Below are positions 10,867-25,536 of a stretch of DNA of 64,000 bases, one piece after another (positions within the stretch are counted from its first letter, which is position 1; each line of letters begins with the position of its first letter). The DNA is from Coriaria nepalensis (taxonomy: Eukaryota; Streptophyta; Magnoliopsida; Cucurbitales; Coriariaceae). The translations under genes and the position numbers were made by a program. A model generated the notes under the pieces. It saw only the letters and a program-made list of their open reading frames with translations. It had not been told where the DNA came from and did not search any database. Where the stretch lies: contig CP114481.1 of NCBI GenBank assembly GCA_027186245.1, forward strand, positions 52,460,569-52,524,568, written 5' to 3'.

Positions 10867-12958
10867 ACATGACCTTAAGGCTAAACAAATGATTGTTGCC
10901 TTCAATAGATTAATTGCAAGTTATGCACGAAAGTCATGTTTAAAGGCCAAATTTCGTTCGAAGCGATTTAGAATGATTTAATGACTAAAAGAGACGCAAT
11001 AATATGATTTTAAGGCAAAAAAAATATACAGTTGCCTTCAATTGATCAACATGAAAGTCGTGTCTTAAATGCAAAAATAAAATTTGTTCGAAGTGCTTTC
11101 AAACAATATAATGATATGAAAAGACTTAATGATATACTTTTTAAAGCTAAAATAATGCATTGTTGTCGTCAATAAATTAATTGCAGGCTATGTAAGAAAA
11201 TCATATTTGAAGGGCGAAAATAGAATTCGTTCAACTTAATTTAGAATGATTTAATGATTGGAGGAGACTCAATGACAAGACTTTAAGACTAAACAAATGC
11301 ATTGTTGCCTTCAATAGATTAACTGCAAGTTATGCACGAAAGTCATGTTGAAAGGCCGAATTTAGTTCGAAGCGATTTAGAATGATTTAATCACTAAAAG
11401 AGACGCAATAATATGATTTTAAGGCTAAAAAAATGCATAGTTGCCTTCAATAGATCAATTGCAACTTGTGCATGAAAGTCGTGTCTTAAATGCAAAAATA
11501 GAATTGGTTCGAAGTGCTTTCAAACTAATTAATGATATAAAAAGACTGAATGATATACTTTTTAAAGCTAAAATAATGCATTCTTGTCCTCAATAAATTA
11601 ATTGCAAGCTATGTCAGAAAATCATGCTAGCCGGGCGAAAATAGAATTCGTTCAAAATAATTTAGAATGATTTAATGACTGGATGAGACTCAATGAGATG
11701 ACTTTAAGGCTAAACAAATGCATTGTTGCCTTCAATAGATTAAGTGCAAGTTATGCACGAAAGTCATGTTTAAAGGCCGAATTTCGTTCGAAGCGATTTA
11801 GAATGATTTAATGACTGAAAGAGACGCAATAATTTGACTTTAAGGGTAAAAAAATGCACAGTTGCCTTCAACAGATCAATTGCAACTTATGAATGAAAGT
11901 CGTGTCTTAAATGCAAAAATAGAATTGGTTCGAAGTGCTTTCAAACTATTTAGTGATATGAAAAGACTGAATGATGTACTTTTTAAAGCTAAAATAATGC
12001 AATGTTGTCGTCAATAAATTCATTGCAAGTCATATAAGAAAATCATGTTTGAAGGGCGAAAATAGAATTCGTTCAACCTAATTTAGAATGATTTAATGAC
12101 TGGATGAGACTCAATGAGATGACTTTAAGGCTAAACAAATGCATTGTTGCCTTCAATAGATTAACTGCAAGTTATGCACGAAAGTCATGTTGAAAGGCCG
12201 AATTTCGTTCGAAGCGATTTAGAATGATTTAATCACTAAAAGAGACGCAATAATATGATTTTAAGGCTAAAAAAATGCATAGTTGCCTTCAATTGATCAA
12301 TTGCAACTTGTGCATGAATGTCGTGTCTTAAATGCAAAAATAGAATTGGTTCGAAGTGCTTTCAAACGAATTAATGATATAAAAAGACTGAATGATATAC
12401 TTTTTAAAGCTAAAATAATGCATTCTTGTCCTCAATAAATTAATTGCAAGCTATGTCAGAAAATCATGCTAGCCGGGCGAAAATAGAATTCGTTCAAAAT
12501 AATTTAGAATGATTTAATGACTGGATGAGACTCAATGAGATGACTTTAAGGCTAAACAAATGCATTGTTGCCTTCAATAGATTAAGTGCAAGTTATGCAC
12601 GAAAGTCATGTTTAAAGGCCGAAATTCGTTCGAAGCGATTTAGAATGATTTAATGACTAAAAGAGACGCAATAATTTGACTTTAAGGGTAAAAAAATGCA
12701 CAGTTGCCTTCAACAGATCAATTGCAACTTATGAATGAAAGTCGTGTCTTAAATGCAAAAATAGAATTGGTTCGAAGTGCTTTCAAACTATTTAATGATA
12801 TGAAAAGACTGAATGATATACTTTTTAAAGCTAAAATAATGCATTGTTGTCGACAATAAATTAATTGCAAGCTATGTAAGAAAATCATGTTTGAAGGGCG
12901 AAAATAGAATTCGTTCAACTTAATTTAGAATGATTTAATGACTGGATGAGACTCAATG
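10867..12958. repeat. 2092-bp five-unit block, copy 2 of 4
   Basis: Offset of exactly 3771 bp from copy 1 along its whole length, including both NheI sites (11626 and 12468) and the sixth unit at 12959-13379. Visible differences are single bases, for example 'tttagttcgaag' near 11363 and 'tttagtgatatg' near 11950. Confidence 0.88.
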
Positions 12959-15047
12959 AGATGACTTTAAGGCTAAACAAATGCATTGTTGCCTTCAATA
13001 GATTAAGTGCAAGTTATGCACGAAAGTCATGTTTAAAGGCCGAATTTCGTTCGAAGCGATTTAGAATGATTTAATGACTAAAAGAGACGCAATAATTTGA
13101 CTTTAAGGGTAAAAAAATGCACAGTTGCCTTCAACAGATCAATTGCAACTTAAGAATGAAAGTCGTGTCTTAAATGCAAAAATAGAATTGGTTCGAAGTG
13201 CTTTCAAACTATTTAATGATATGAAAAGACTGAATGATATACTTTTTATAGCTAAAATAATGCATTGTTGTCGTCAATAAATTAATTGCAAGCGATGTAA
13301 GAAAATCATGTTTGAAGGGCGAAAATAGAATTCGTTCAACTTAATTTGGAATGATTTAATGACTGGATGAGACTCAATGACATGACCTTAAGGCGAAACA
13401 AATGATTGTTGCATTCAATACATTAACCGCAAGTTATGCACGAAAGTCATGTTTAAACGCCGAATTTCGTTCGTAGCGATTTCGAATGATTTAATGACTA
13501 AAAGAGACGCAGTGATATGATTTTAAGGCTAAAAAAATGTACAGTTGCCTTCAATTGATCAACATGAAAGTCGTGTCTGAAATGCAAAAATAGAATTGGT
13601 TCGAAGTGCTTTCAAACACTTTAATGACATGAAAAGACTGAATGATATACTTTTTAAAGATAAAATAATGCATTGTTGTCGTCAATAAATTAATTGCAAG
13701 CTATGTAAGAAAATCTTGTTTGAATGGCGAAAATAGAATTCCTTCAACATAATTTAGAATGATTTAATGACTGGATGAGACTCAATGACATGACTTTCAA
13801 GCTAAGCAAATGATTGTTGCCTTCGATAGATTAACTGCAAGTTATGCACGAAAGTCATGTTTAAAGGCCGAATTTCGTTCGAAGCGATTTAGAATGATTT
13901 AATGACTAAAAGAGACGCAATAATATGATTATAAGGCCAAAAAACTGCATAGTTGCCTTCAATAGATCAATTGCAACTTATGAATGAAAGTCGTGTCTTA
14001 AATGCAAAAATAGAATTGGTTCGAAGTGCTTTCAAACAATTTAATGATATGAAAAGACTGAATGATATATTTTTTAATGATAAAATAATCCATTGTTGTC
14101 GTCAATAAATTAATTGCAAGCTATGTAAGAAAATCATGTTTGAAGGGCGAAAATAGAATTCGTTCAACTTAATTTGGAATGATTTAATGACTGGATGAGA
14201 CTCAATGACATGACCTTAAGGCTAAACAAATGATTGTTGCCATCAATACATTAACTGCAAGTTATGCACGAAAGTCATGTTTAAAGGCTGAATTTCGTTC
14301 GAATCGATTTGGAATGATTTAATGACTAAAAGAGACGTAATAATATGATTTTCAGGCTAAAAAAATGCATAGTTGCCTTCAATAGATCAATTGCAACTTA
14401 TGAATGAAAGTCGTGTCTGAAATGCAAAAATAGAATTGGTTCGAAGTGCTTTCAAACAATTTAATGATATGAAAAGACTGAAAGATATACTTTTTAAAGA
14501 TAAAATAATGCAATGTTGTCGTCAATAAATTAATTGCAAGCTATGTAAGAAAATCATGTTTGAAGGGCGAAAATAGAATTCCTTCTACATAATTTAGAAT
14601 GATTTAATGACTGGATGAGACTCAATGACATGACTTTCAAGCTAAGCAAATGATTGTTGCCTTCAATAGATTAACTGCAAGTTATGCACGAAAGTTATGG
14701 TTAAAGGCCGAATTTGGTTCGAAGCGATTTATAATGATTTAATGACTAAAAGAGACGCAATAATATGATTATAAGGCTATAAAACTGCATAGTTGCCTTC
14801 AATAGATCACTTGCAACTTATGAATGAAAGTCGTGTCTTAAATGCAAAAATAGAATTGGTTCGAAGTGCTTTCAAACTATTTAATGATATGAAAAGACTG
14901 AATGATATACTTTTTAAAGCTAAAATAATGTATTGTTGTCGTCAATAAATTAATTGCAAGCTATGTAAGAAAATCATGTTTGAAGGGCGAAAATAGAATT
15001 CGTTCAACTTAATTTAGAATGATTTAATTACTGGATGAGACTCAATG

Positions 15048-17139
15048 ACATGACCTTAAGGCTAAACAAATGATTGTTGCCTTCAATAGATTAATTGCAA
15101 GTTATGCACGAAAGTCATGTTTAAAGGCCAAATTTCGTTCGAAGCGATTTAGAATGATTTAATGACTAAAAGAGACGCAATAATATGATTTTAAGGCAAA
15201 AAAAATATACAGTTGCCTTCAATTGATCAACATGAAAGTCGTGTCTTAAATGCAAAAATAAAATTTGTTCGAAGTGCTTTCAAACAATTTAATGATATGA
15301 AAAGACTTAATGATATACTTTTTAAAGCTAAAATAATGCATTGTTGTCGTCAATAAATTAATTGCAGGCTATGTAAGAAAATCATATTTGAAGGGCGAAA
15401 ATAGAATTCGTTCAACTTAATTTAGAATGATTTAATGATTGGAGGAGACTCAATGACAAGACTTTAAGACTAAACAAATGCATTGTTGCCTTCAATAGAT
15501 TAACTGCAAGTTATGCACGAAAGTCATGTTGAAAGGCCGAATTTCGTTTGAAGCGATTTAGAATGATTTAATCACTAAAAGAGACGCAATAATATGATTT
15601 TAAGGCTAAAAATATGCATAGTTGCCTTCAATAGATCAATTGCAACTTGTGCATGAAAGTCGTATCTTAAATGCAAAAATAGAATTGGTTCGAAGTGCTT
15701 TCAAACTAATTAATGATATAAAAAGACTGAATGATATACTTTTTAAAGCTAAAATAATGCATTCTTGTCCTCAATAAATTAATTGCAAGCTATGTCAGAA
15801 AATCATGCTAGCCGGGCGAAAATAGAATTCGTTCAAAATAATTTAGAATGATTTAATGACTGGATGAGACTCAATGAGATGACTTTAAGGCTAAACAAAT
15901 GCATTGTTGCCTTCAATAGATTAAGTGCAAGTTATGCACGAAAATCATGTTTAAAGGCCGAAATTCGTTCGAAGCGATTTAGAATGATTTAATGACTAAA
16001 AGAGACGCAATAATTTGACTTTAAGGGTAAAAAAATGCACAGTTGCCTTCAACAGATCAATTGAAACTTATGAATGAAAGTCGTGTCTTAAATGCAAAAA
16101 TAGAATTGGTTCGAAGTGCTTTCAAACTATTTAATGATATGAAAAGACTGAATGATGTACTTTTTAAAGCTAAAATAATGCAATGTTGTCGTCCATAAAT
16201 TAATTGCAAGTCATATAAGAAAATCATGTTTGAAGGGCGAAAATAGAATTCGTTCAACCTAATTTAGAATGATTTAATGACTGGATGAGACTCAATGAGA
16301 TGAATTTAAGGCTAAACAAATGCATTGTTGCCTTCAATAGATTAACTGCAAGTTATGCACGAAAGTCATGTTGAAAGGCCGAATTTCGTTCGAAGCGATT
16401 TAGAATTATTTAATCACTAAAAGAGACGCAATAATATGATTTTAAGGCTAAAAAAATGCATAGTTGCCTTCAATTGATCAATTGCAACTTGTGCATGAAA
16501 GTCGTATCTTAAATGCAAAAATAGAATTGGTTCGAAGTGCTTTCAAACTAATTAATGATATAAAAAGACTGAATGATATACTTTTTAAAGCTAAAATAAT
16601 GCATTCTTGTCCTCAATAAATTAATTGCAAGCTATGTCAGAAAATCATGCTAGCCGGGCGAAAATAGAATTCGTTCAAAATAATTTAGAATGATTTAATG
16701 ACTGGATGAGACTCAATGAGATGACTTTAAGGCTAAACAAATGCATTGTTGCCTTCAATAGATTAAGTGCAAGTTATGCACGAAAATCATGTTTAAAGGC
16801 CGAAATTCGTTCGAAGCGATTTAGAATGATTTAATGACTAAAAGAGACGCAATAATTTGACTTTAAGGGTAAAAAAATGCACAGTTGCCTTCAACAGATC
16901 AATTGCAACTTATGAATGAAAGTCGTGTCTTAAATGCAAAAATAGAATTGGTTCGAAGTGCTTTCAAACTATTTAATGATATGAAAAGACTGAATGATGT
17001 ACTTTTTAAAGCTAAAATAATGCAATGTTGTCGTCAATAAATTAATTGCGAGCTATGTAAGAAAATCATGTTTGAAGGGCGAAAATAGAATTCGTTCAAC
17101 TTAATTTAGAATGATTTAATGACTGGATGAGACTCAATG
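15048..17139. repeat. 2092-bp five-unit block, copy 3 of 4
   Basis: Same length and unit order, 4181 bp after copy 2, with NheI sites at 15807 and 16649. Units three and five both carry 'cgaaaatcatgtttaaaggc' instead of 'cgaaagtcatg', a private change shared by alternate units within this copy. That suggests local conversion after the block arrived here. Confidence 0.87.
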
Positions 17140-18400
17140 AGATGACTTTAAGGCTAAACAAATGCATTGTTGCCTTCAATAGATTAAGTGCAAGTTATGC
17201 ACGAAAGTCATGTTTAAAGGCCGAATTTCGTTCGAAGCGATTTAGAATGATTTAATGACTAAAAGAGACGCAATAATTTGACTTTAAGGGTAAAAAAATG
17301 CACAGTTGCCTTCAACAAATCAATTGCAACTTATGAATGAAAGTCGTGTCTTAAATGCAAAAATAGAATTGGTTCGAAGTGCTTTCAAACTATTTAATGA
17401 TATGAAAAGACTGAATGATATACTTTTTATAGCTAAAATAATGCATTGTTGTCGTCAATAAATTAATTGCAAGCTATGTAAGAAAATCATGTTTGAAGGG
17501 CGAAAATAGAATTCGTTCAACTTAATTTGGAATGATTTAATGACTGGATGAGACTCAATGACATGACCTTAAGGCTAAACAAATGATTGTTGCCTTCAAT
17601 ACATTAACTGCAAGTTATGCACGAAAGTCAGGTTTAAACGCCGAATTTCGTTCGTAGCGATTTAGAATGATTTAATGACTAAAAGAGACGTAATAATATG
17701 ATTTTAACGCTAAAAAAATGCATAGTTGCCTTCAATAGATCAATTGCAACTTATGAATGAAAGTCGTGTCTTAAATGCAAAAATAGAATTGGTTCGAAGT
17801 GTTTTCAAACAATTTAATGATATGAAAAGACTGAAAGATATACTTTTTAAAGGTAAAATAATGCAATGTTGTCGTCAATAAATTAATTGCAAGCTATGTA
17901 AGAAAATCGTGTTTGAAGGGCGAAAATAGAATTCCTTCTACATAATTTAGAATGATTTAATGACTGGATGAGACTCAATGACATGACTTTCAAGCTAAGC
18001 AAATGATTGTTGCCTTCAATAGATTAACTGCAAGTTATGCACGAAAGTTATGGTTAAAGGCCGAATTTGGTTCGAAGCGATTTATAATGATTTAATGACT
18101 AAAAGAGACGCAATAATATGATTATAAGGCTAAAAAACTGCATAGTTGCCTTCAATAGATCACTTGCAACTTATGAATGAAAGTCGTGTCTTAAATGCAA
18201 AAATAGAATTGGTTCGAAGTGCTTTCAAACTATTTAATGATATGAAAAGACTGAATGATATACTTTTTAAAGCTAAAATAATGTATTGTTGTCGTCAATA
18301 AATTAATTGCAAGCTATGTAAGAAAATCATGTTTGAAGGGCGAAAATAGAATTCGTTCAACTTAATTTAGAATGATTTAATTACTGGATGAGACTCAATG

Positions 18401-20492
18401 ACATGACCTTAAGGCTAAACAAATGATTGTTGCCTTCAATAGATTAATTGCAAGTTATGCACGAAAGTCATGTTTAAAGGCCAAATTTCGTTCGAAGCGA
18501 TTTAGAATGATTTAATGACTAAAAGAGACGCAATAATATGATTTTAAGGCAAAAAAAATATACAGTTGCCTTCAATTGATCAACATGAAAGTCGTGTCTT
18601 AAATGCAAAAATAAAATTTGTTCGAAGTGCTTTCAAACAATTTAATGATATGAAAAGACTTAATGATATACTTTTTAAAGCTAAAATAATGCATTGTTGT
18701 CGTCAATAAATTAATTGCAGGCTATGTAAGAAAATCATATTTGAAGGGCGAAAATAGAATTCGTTCAACTTAATTTAGAATGATTTAATGATTGGAGGAG
18801 ACTCAATGACAAGACTTTAAGACTAAACAAATGCATTGTTGCCTTCAATAGATTAACTGCAAGTTATGCACAAAAGTCATGTTGAAAGGCCGAATTTCGT
18901 TCGAAGCGATTTAGAATGATTTAATCACTAAAAGAGACGAAATAATATGATTTTAATGCTAAAAAAATGCATAGTTGCCTTCAATAGATCAATTGCAACT
19001 TGTGCATGAAAGTCGTGTCTTAAATGCAAAAATAGAATTGGTTCGAAGTGCTTTCAAACTAATTAATGATATAAAAAGACTGAATGATATACTTTTTAAA
19101 GCTAAAATAATGCATTCTTGTCCTCAATAAATTAATTGCAAGCTATGTCAGAAAATCATGCTAGCCGGGCGAAAATAGAATTCGTTCAAAATAATTTAGA
19201 ATGATTTAATGACTGGATGAGACTCAATGAGATGACTTTAAGGCTAAACAAATGCATTGTTGCCTTCAATAGATTAAGTGCAAGTTATGCATGAAAGTCA
19301 TGTTTAAAGGCCGAAATTCGTTCGAAGCGATTTAGAATGATTTAATGACTAAAAGAGACGCAATAATTTGACTTTAAGGGTAAAAAAATGCACAGTTGCC
19401 TTCAACATATCAATTGCAACTTATGAATGAAAGTCGTGTCTTAAATGCAAAAATAGAATTGGTTCGAAGTGCATTCAAACTATTTAATGATATGAAAAGA
19501 CTGAATGATGTACTTTTTAAAGCAAAAATAATGCAATGTTGTCGTCAATAAATTAATTGCAAGTCATATAAGAAAATCATGTTTGAAGGGCGAAAATAGA
19601 ATTCGTTCAACCTAATTTAGAATGATTTAATGACTGGATGAGACTCAATGAGATGACTTTAAGGCTAAACAAATGCATTGTTGCCTTCAATAGATTAACT
19701 GCAAGTTATGCACGAAAGTCATGTTGAAAGGCCGAATTTCGTTCGAAGCGATTTAGAATGATTTAATCGCTAAAAGAGACGCAATAATATGATTTTAAGG
19801 CTAAAAAAATGCATAGTTGCCTTCAATTGATCAATTGCAACTTGTGCATGAATGTCGTGTCTTAAATGCAAAAATAGAATTGGTTCGAAGTGCTTTCAAA
19901 CTAATTAATGATATAAAAAGACTGAATGATAAACTTTTTAAAGCTAAAATAATGCATTCTTGTCCTCAATAAATTAATTGCAAGCTATGTCAGAAAATCA
20001 TGCTAGCCGGGCGAAAATAGAATTCGTTCAAAATAATTTAGAATGATTTAATGACTAGATGAGACTCAATGAGATGACTTTAAGGCTAAACAAATGCATT
20101 GTTGCCTTCAATAGATTAAGTGCAAGTTATGCACGAAAGTCATGTTTAAAGGCCGAAATTCGTTCGAAGCGATTTAGAATGATTTAATGACTAAAAGAGA
20201 CGCAATAATTTGACTTTAAGGGTAAAAAAATGCACAGTTGCCTTCAACAGATCAATTGCAACTTATGAATGAAAGTCGTGTCTTAAATGCAAAAATAGAA
20301 TTGGTTCGAAGTGCTTTCAAACTATTTAATGATATGAAAAGACTGAATGATATACTTTTTAAAGCTAAAATAATGCATTGTTGTCGTCAATAAATTAATT
20401 GCAAGCTATGTAAGAAAATCATGTTTGAAGGGCGAAAATAGAATTCGTTCAACTTAATTTAGAATGATTTAATGACTGGATGACACTCAATG
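18401..20492. repeat. 2092-bp five-unit block, copy 4 of 4
   Basis: Offset of 3353 bp from copy 3, NheI sites at 19160 and 20002. The duplicated neighbourhood extends left to about 17561 (matching about 14208). On the right the usual sixth unit is replaced at 20493 by the first unit of the 1681-bp array, so the block ends at an array junction. Confidence 0.87.
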
Positions 20493-22174
20493 ACTTGACT
20501 TCAAGGCTAAATAAATGCATTGTTGCCTTCAATAGATTAACTGCAAGTTATGCACGAAAGTCATGTTGAAAGGCCGACGTTCGCTCGAAGCGATTTAGAA
20601 TGATTTAATGAGTAAAAGAGACGTAATAATATGATTATAAGGCTAAAACACTGCATAGTTGCCTTCAATAGATCAATTGCAACTTATGAATGAAAGTCGT
20701 GTCTTAAATGCAAAAATAGAATTTGTTCGAAGTGCTTTCAAACGATTTAATGACATGAAAAGACTGAATGATATACTTTTTAAAGATAAAATAATGCATT
20801 GTTGTCGTCAATAAATTAATTGCAAGCTATGTAAGAAAATCATGTTTGAAGGGCGAAAATAGAATTCGTTCAACTTAAGCTAGAATGATTTAATGACAGG
20901 ATGAGACTCAATGACATGACTTTCAAGCTAAGCAAATGGTTGTTGCCTTCAATAGATTAACTGCAAGTTATGCACGAAAGTCATGTTTAAACGCCGAATT
21001 TCGTTCGAAGCGATTTAGAAATATTTAATGACTAAAAGAGACGTAATAATATGATTTTAACGCTAAAAAAATGCATAGTTGCCTTCAGTAGATCAATTGC
21101 AACTTATGCATGAAAGTCGTGTCTTAAATGCAAAAATATAATTGGTTCGAAGTGCTTTCAAACTATTTAATGATATAAAAAGACTGAATGATATACTTTT
21201 TAAAGATAAAATAATGCATCGTTGTCGTTAATAAATTAATTGCAAGTTATGTAAGAAAATCATGTTTGAAGGGCGAAAATAGAATTCGTTCAACTTAATT
21301 TAGAATGATTTAATGACTGGATGAGACTCAATGACATGACTTTCAAGCTAAGCAAATGGCTGTTCCCTTCAATAGATTAACTGCAAGTTATGCACGAAAG
21401 TCATGTTTAAAGGCCAAATTTTGTTCGAAATGATTTAGAATGATTTAATGACTAAAAGAGACGCAATAATATGACTTTAAGGCTAAAAAAATGCACAGTT
21501 GCCTTCAACAGATCAATTGCAACTTATGCACGAAAGTCGTGTCTTAAATGCAAAAATAGAATTTGTTCGAAGTGCTTTCAAACAATTTAATGACATGAAA
21601 AGACTGAATGATATACTTTTTAAAGATAAAATAATGCATTGTTGTCGTCAATAAATTAATTGCAAGCCATGTAAGAAAATCATGTTTGAAGGGCGAAAAT
21701 AGAATTCGTTCAACTTAATTTAGAATGATTTAATGACTGGATGAGACTCTATGACATGACTTTAAGGCAAAAGAAATGCATTGTTGCCTTCAATAGATTA
21801 ACTGCAAGTTATGCACGAAAGTAATGTTTAAAGGCCGAATTTCGTTCGAAGCGATTTAGAATGATTTAATGACTAAAAGAGACGTAATAATATGATTTTA
21901 AGGCTAAAAAAATGCATAGTTGCCTTCAATAGATCAATTGCAAGTTATGAATGAAAGTCGTGTTTTAAATGCAAAAATAGAATTGGTTCGAAGTGCTTTC
22001 AAACTATTTAATGATATAAAAAGACTGAATGATATACTTTTTAAAGATAAAATAATGCATCGTTGTCGTCAATAAATTAATTGCAAGTTATGTCAGAAAA
22101 TCATGCTTGAAGGGCGAAAATAGAATTCGTTCAACATAATTTAGAATGATTTAATGACTGGATGAGACTCAATG
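20493..22174. repeat. 1681-bp higher-order repeat, copy 1 (edge copy)
   Basis: Four trimers (20493, 20914, 21334, 21754). The first unit differs from the central copies in A ('gacttgacttcaaggctaaataaatg', 'gccgacgttcgctcg') and early B ('aaaacactgcatag'). From about 20700 it follows the central sequence: 'aacgatttaatgacatg', 'taagctagaatg' and 'atgacagg' in unit one; 'aatataattgg' and 'catcgttgtcgtt' in unit two; 'ggctgttccc' in unit three; 'ggcaaaagaaatg' and 'gtgttttaaatg' in unit four. Confidence 0.9.
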
Positions 22175-23855
22175 ACATGACTTTCAAGCTAAGCAAATGG
22201 TTGTTGCCTTCAATAGATTAACTGCAAGTTATGCACGAAAGTCATGTTTAAACGCCGAATTTCGTTCGAAGCGATTTAGAAATATTTAATGACTAAAAGA
22301 GACGTAATAATATGATTTTAACGCTAAAAAAATGCATAGTTGCCTTCAGTAGATCAATTGCAACTTATGCATGAAAGTCGTGTCTTAAATGCAAAAATAG
22401 AATTTGTTCGGAGTGCTTTCAAACGATTTAATGACATGAAAAGACTGAATGATATACTTTTTAAAGATAAAATAATGCATTGTTGTCGTCAATAAATTAA
22501 TTGCAAGCTATGTAAGAAAATCATGTTTGAAGGGCGAAAATAGAATTCGTTCAACTTAAGCTAGAATGATTTAATGACAGGATGAGACTCAATGACATGA
22601 CTTTCAAGCTAAGCAAATGGTTGTTGCCTTCAATAGATTAACTGCAAGTTATGCACGAAAGTCATGTTTAAACGCCGAATTTCGTTCGAAGCGATTTAGA
22701 AATATTTAATGACTAAAAGAGACGTAATAATATGATTTTAACGCTAAAAAAATGCATAGTTGCCTTCAGTAGATCAATTGCAACTTATGCATGAAAGTCG
22801 TGTCTTAAATGCAAAAATATAATTGGTTCGAAGTGCTTTCAAACTATTTAATGATATAAAAAGACTGAATGATATACTTTTTAAAGATAAAATAATGCAT
22901 CGTTGTCGTTAATAAATTAATTGCAAGTTATGTAAGAAAATCATGTTTGAAGGGCGAAAATAGAATTCGTTCAACTTAATTTAGAATGATTTAATGACTG
23001 GATGAGACTCAATGACATGACTTTCAAGCTAAGCAAATGGCTGTTCCCTTCAATAGATTAACTGCAAGTTATGCACGAAAGTCATGTTTAAAGGCCAAAT
23101 TTTGTTCGAAGTGATTTAGAATGATTTAATGACTAAAAGAGACGCAATAATATGACTTTAAGGCTAAAAAAATGCACAGTTGCCTTCAACAGATCAATTG
23201 CAACTTATGCACGAAAGTCGTGTCTTAAATGCAAAAATAGAATTTGTTCGAAGTGCTTTCAAACAATTTAATGACATGAAAAGACTGAATGATATACTTT
23301 TTAAAGATAAAATAATGCATTGTTGTCGTCAATAAATTAATTGCAAGCCATGTAAGAAAATCATGTTTGAAGGGCGAAAATAGAATTCGTTCAACTTAAT
23401 TTAGAATGATTTAATGACTGGATGAGACTCTATGACATGACTTTAAGGCAAAAGAAATGCATTGTTGCCTTCAATAGATTAACTGCAAGTTATGCACGAA
23501 AGTAATGTTTAAAGGCCGAATTTCGTTCGAAGCGATTTAGAATGATTTAATGACTAAAAGAGACGTAATAATATGATTTTAAGGCTAAAAAAATGCATAG
23601 TTGCCTTCAATAGATCAATTGCAAGTTATGAATGAAAGTCGTGTTTTAAATGCAAAAATAGAATTGGTTCGAAGTGCTTTCAAACTATTTAATGATATAA
23701 AAAGACTGAATGATATACTTTTTAAAGATAAAATAATGCATCGTTGTCGTCAATAAATTAATTGCAAGTTATGTCAGAAAATCATGCTTGAAGGGCGAAA
23801 ATAGAATTCGTTCAACATAATTTAGAATGATTTAATGACTGGATGAGACTCAATG
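22175..23855. repeat. 1681-bp higher-order repeat, copy 2 (core)
   Basis: Units at 22175, 22595, 23015 and 23435. Compared with copy 1, unit one has taken the 'caagctaagcaaatggttg' A type and carries 'ttgttcggagtgc'. Markers recur at exact 1681-bp steps: 'taatgacagg' at 20891, 22572, 24253 and 25934; 'gactct' at 21745, 23426, 25107 and 26788. Confidence 0.92.
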
Positions 23856-25536
23856 ACATGACTTTCAAGCTAAGCAAATGGTTGTTGCCTTCAATAGATT
23901 AACTGCAAGTTATGCACGAAAGTCATGTTTAAACGCCGAATTTCGTTCGAAGCGATTTAGAAATATTTAATGACTAAAAGAGACGTAATAATATGATTTT
24001 AACGCTAAAAAAATGCATAGTTGCCTTCAGTAGATCAATTGCAACTTATGCATGAAAGTCGTGTCTTAAATGCAAAAATAGAATTTGTTCGGAGTGCTTT
24101 CAAACGATTTAATGACATGAAAAGACTGAATGATATACTTTTTAAAGATAAAATAATGCATTGTTGTCGTCAATAAATTAATTGCAAGCTATGTAAGAAA
24201 ATCATGTTTGAAGGGCGAAAATAGAATTCGTTCAACTTAAGCTAGAATGATTTAATGACAGGATGAGACTCAATGACATGACTTTCAAGCTAAGCAAATG
24301 GTTGTTGCCTTCAATAGATTAACTGCAAGTTATGCACGAAAGTCATGTTTAAACGCCGAATTTCGTTCGAAGCGATTTAGAAATATTTAATGACTAAAAG
24401 AGACGTAATAATATGATTTTAACGCTAAAAAAATGCATAGTTGCCTTCAGTAGATCAATTGCAACTTATGCATGAAAGTCGTGTCTTAAATGCAAAAATA
24501 TAATTGGTTCGAAGTGCTTTCAAACTATTTAATGATATAAAAAGACTGAATGATATACTTTTTAAAGATAAAATAATGCATCGTTGTCGTTAATAAATTA
24601 ATTGCAAGTTATGTAAGAAAATCATGTTTGAAGGGCGAAAATAGAATTCGTTCAACTTAATTTAGAATGATTTAATGACTGGATGAGACTCAATGACATG
24701 ACTTTCAAGCTAAGCAAATGGCTGTTCCCTTCAATAGATTAACTGCAAGTTATGCACGAAAGTCATGTTTAAAGGCCAAATTTTGTTCGAAGTGATTTAG
24801 AATGATTTAATGACTAAAAGAGACGCAATAATATGACTTTAAGGCTAAAAAAATGCACAGTTGCCTTCAACAGATCAATTGCAACTTATGCACGAAAGTC
24901 GTGTCTTAAATGCAAAAATAGAATTTGTTCGAAGTGCTTTCAAACAATTTAATGACATGAAAAGACTGAATGATATACTTTTTAAAGATAAAATAATGCA
25001 TTGTTGTCGTCAATAAATTAATTGCAAGCCATGTAAGAAAATCATGTTTGAAGGGCGAAAATAGAATTCGTTCAACTTAATTTAGAATGATTTAATGACT
25101 GGATGAGACTCTATGACATGACTTTAAGGCAAAAGAAATGCATTGTTGCCTTCAATAGATTAACTGCAAGTTATGCACGAAAGTAATGTTTAAAGGCCGA
25201 ATTTCGTTCGAAGCGATTTAGAATGATTTAATGACTAAAAGAGACGTAATAATATGATTTTAAGGCTAAAAAAATGCATAGTTGCCTTCAATAGATCAAT
25301 TGCAAGTTATGAATGAAAGTCGTGTTTTAAATGCAAAAATAGAATTGGTTCGAAGTGCTTTCAAACTATTTAATGATATAAAAAGACTGAATGATATACT
25401 TTTTAAAGATAAAATAATGCATCGTTGTCGTCAATAAATTAATTGCAAGTTATGTCAGAAAATCATGCTTGAAGGGCGAAAATAGAATTCGTTCAACATA
25501 ATTTAGAATGATTTAATGACTGGATGAGACTCAATG
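23856..25536. repeat. 1681-bp higher-order repeat, copy 3 (core)
   Basis: Units at 23856, 24276, 24696 and 25116. Reading it against copy 2 I found no difference; a computed alignment would be needed to state an identity. Confidence 0.92.

Larger units (their letters stand above)
1..20492. repeat. Region I: trimers and 408-bp units, no dimers
   Basis: Fifty-percent-scale view of the left side: 49 whole units starting at 1, 421, 841, 1261, 1669, 2089, 2510, 2930, 3338, 3758, 4166, 4586, 5007, 5427, 5835, 6256, 6676, 7096, 7504, 7925, 8346, 8767, 9188, 9609, 10029, 10447, 10867, 11275, 11696, 12117, 12538, 12959, 13380, 13788, 14208, 14628, 15048, 15456, 15877, 16298, 16719, 17140, 17561, 17981, 18401, 18809, 19230, 19651 and 20072. 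All are trimers. Nine are the 408-bp type. One (10029) is 418 bp because of a 3-bp loss near 10147. Markers such as 'caagctaagcaaatgattg', 'gctagccggg' and 'aagggtaaaaaaatgcac' give an irregular higher-order pattern described in separate entries. Confidence 0.9.

Noticed and set aside
12718..12918. Minus-strand open frames of 66 codons, also at 1020, 8947, 16057, 35417 and 47809
   Set aside because: They are the reverse reading of the same B-C sequence and appear only in units with particular substitutions. Recurrence follows the duplication of the units, not selection on a protein.
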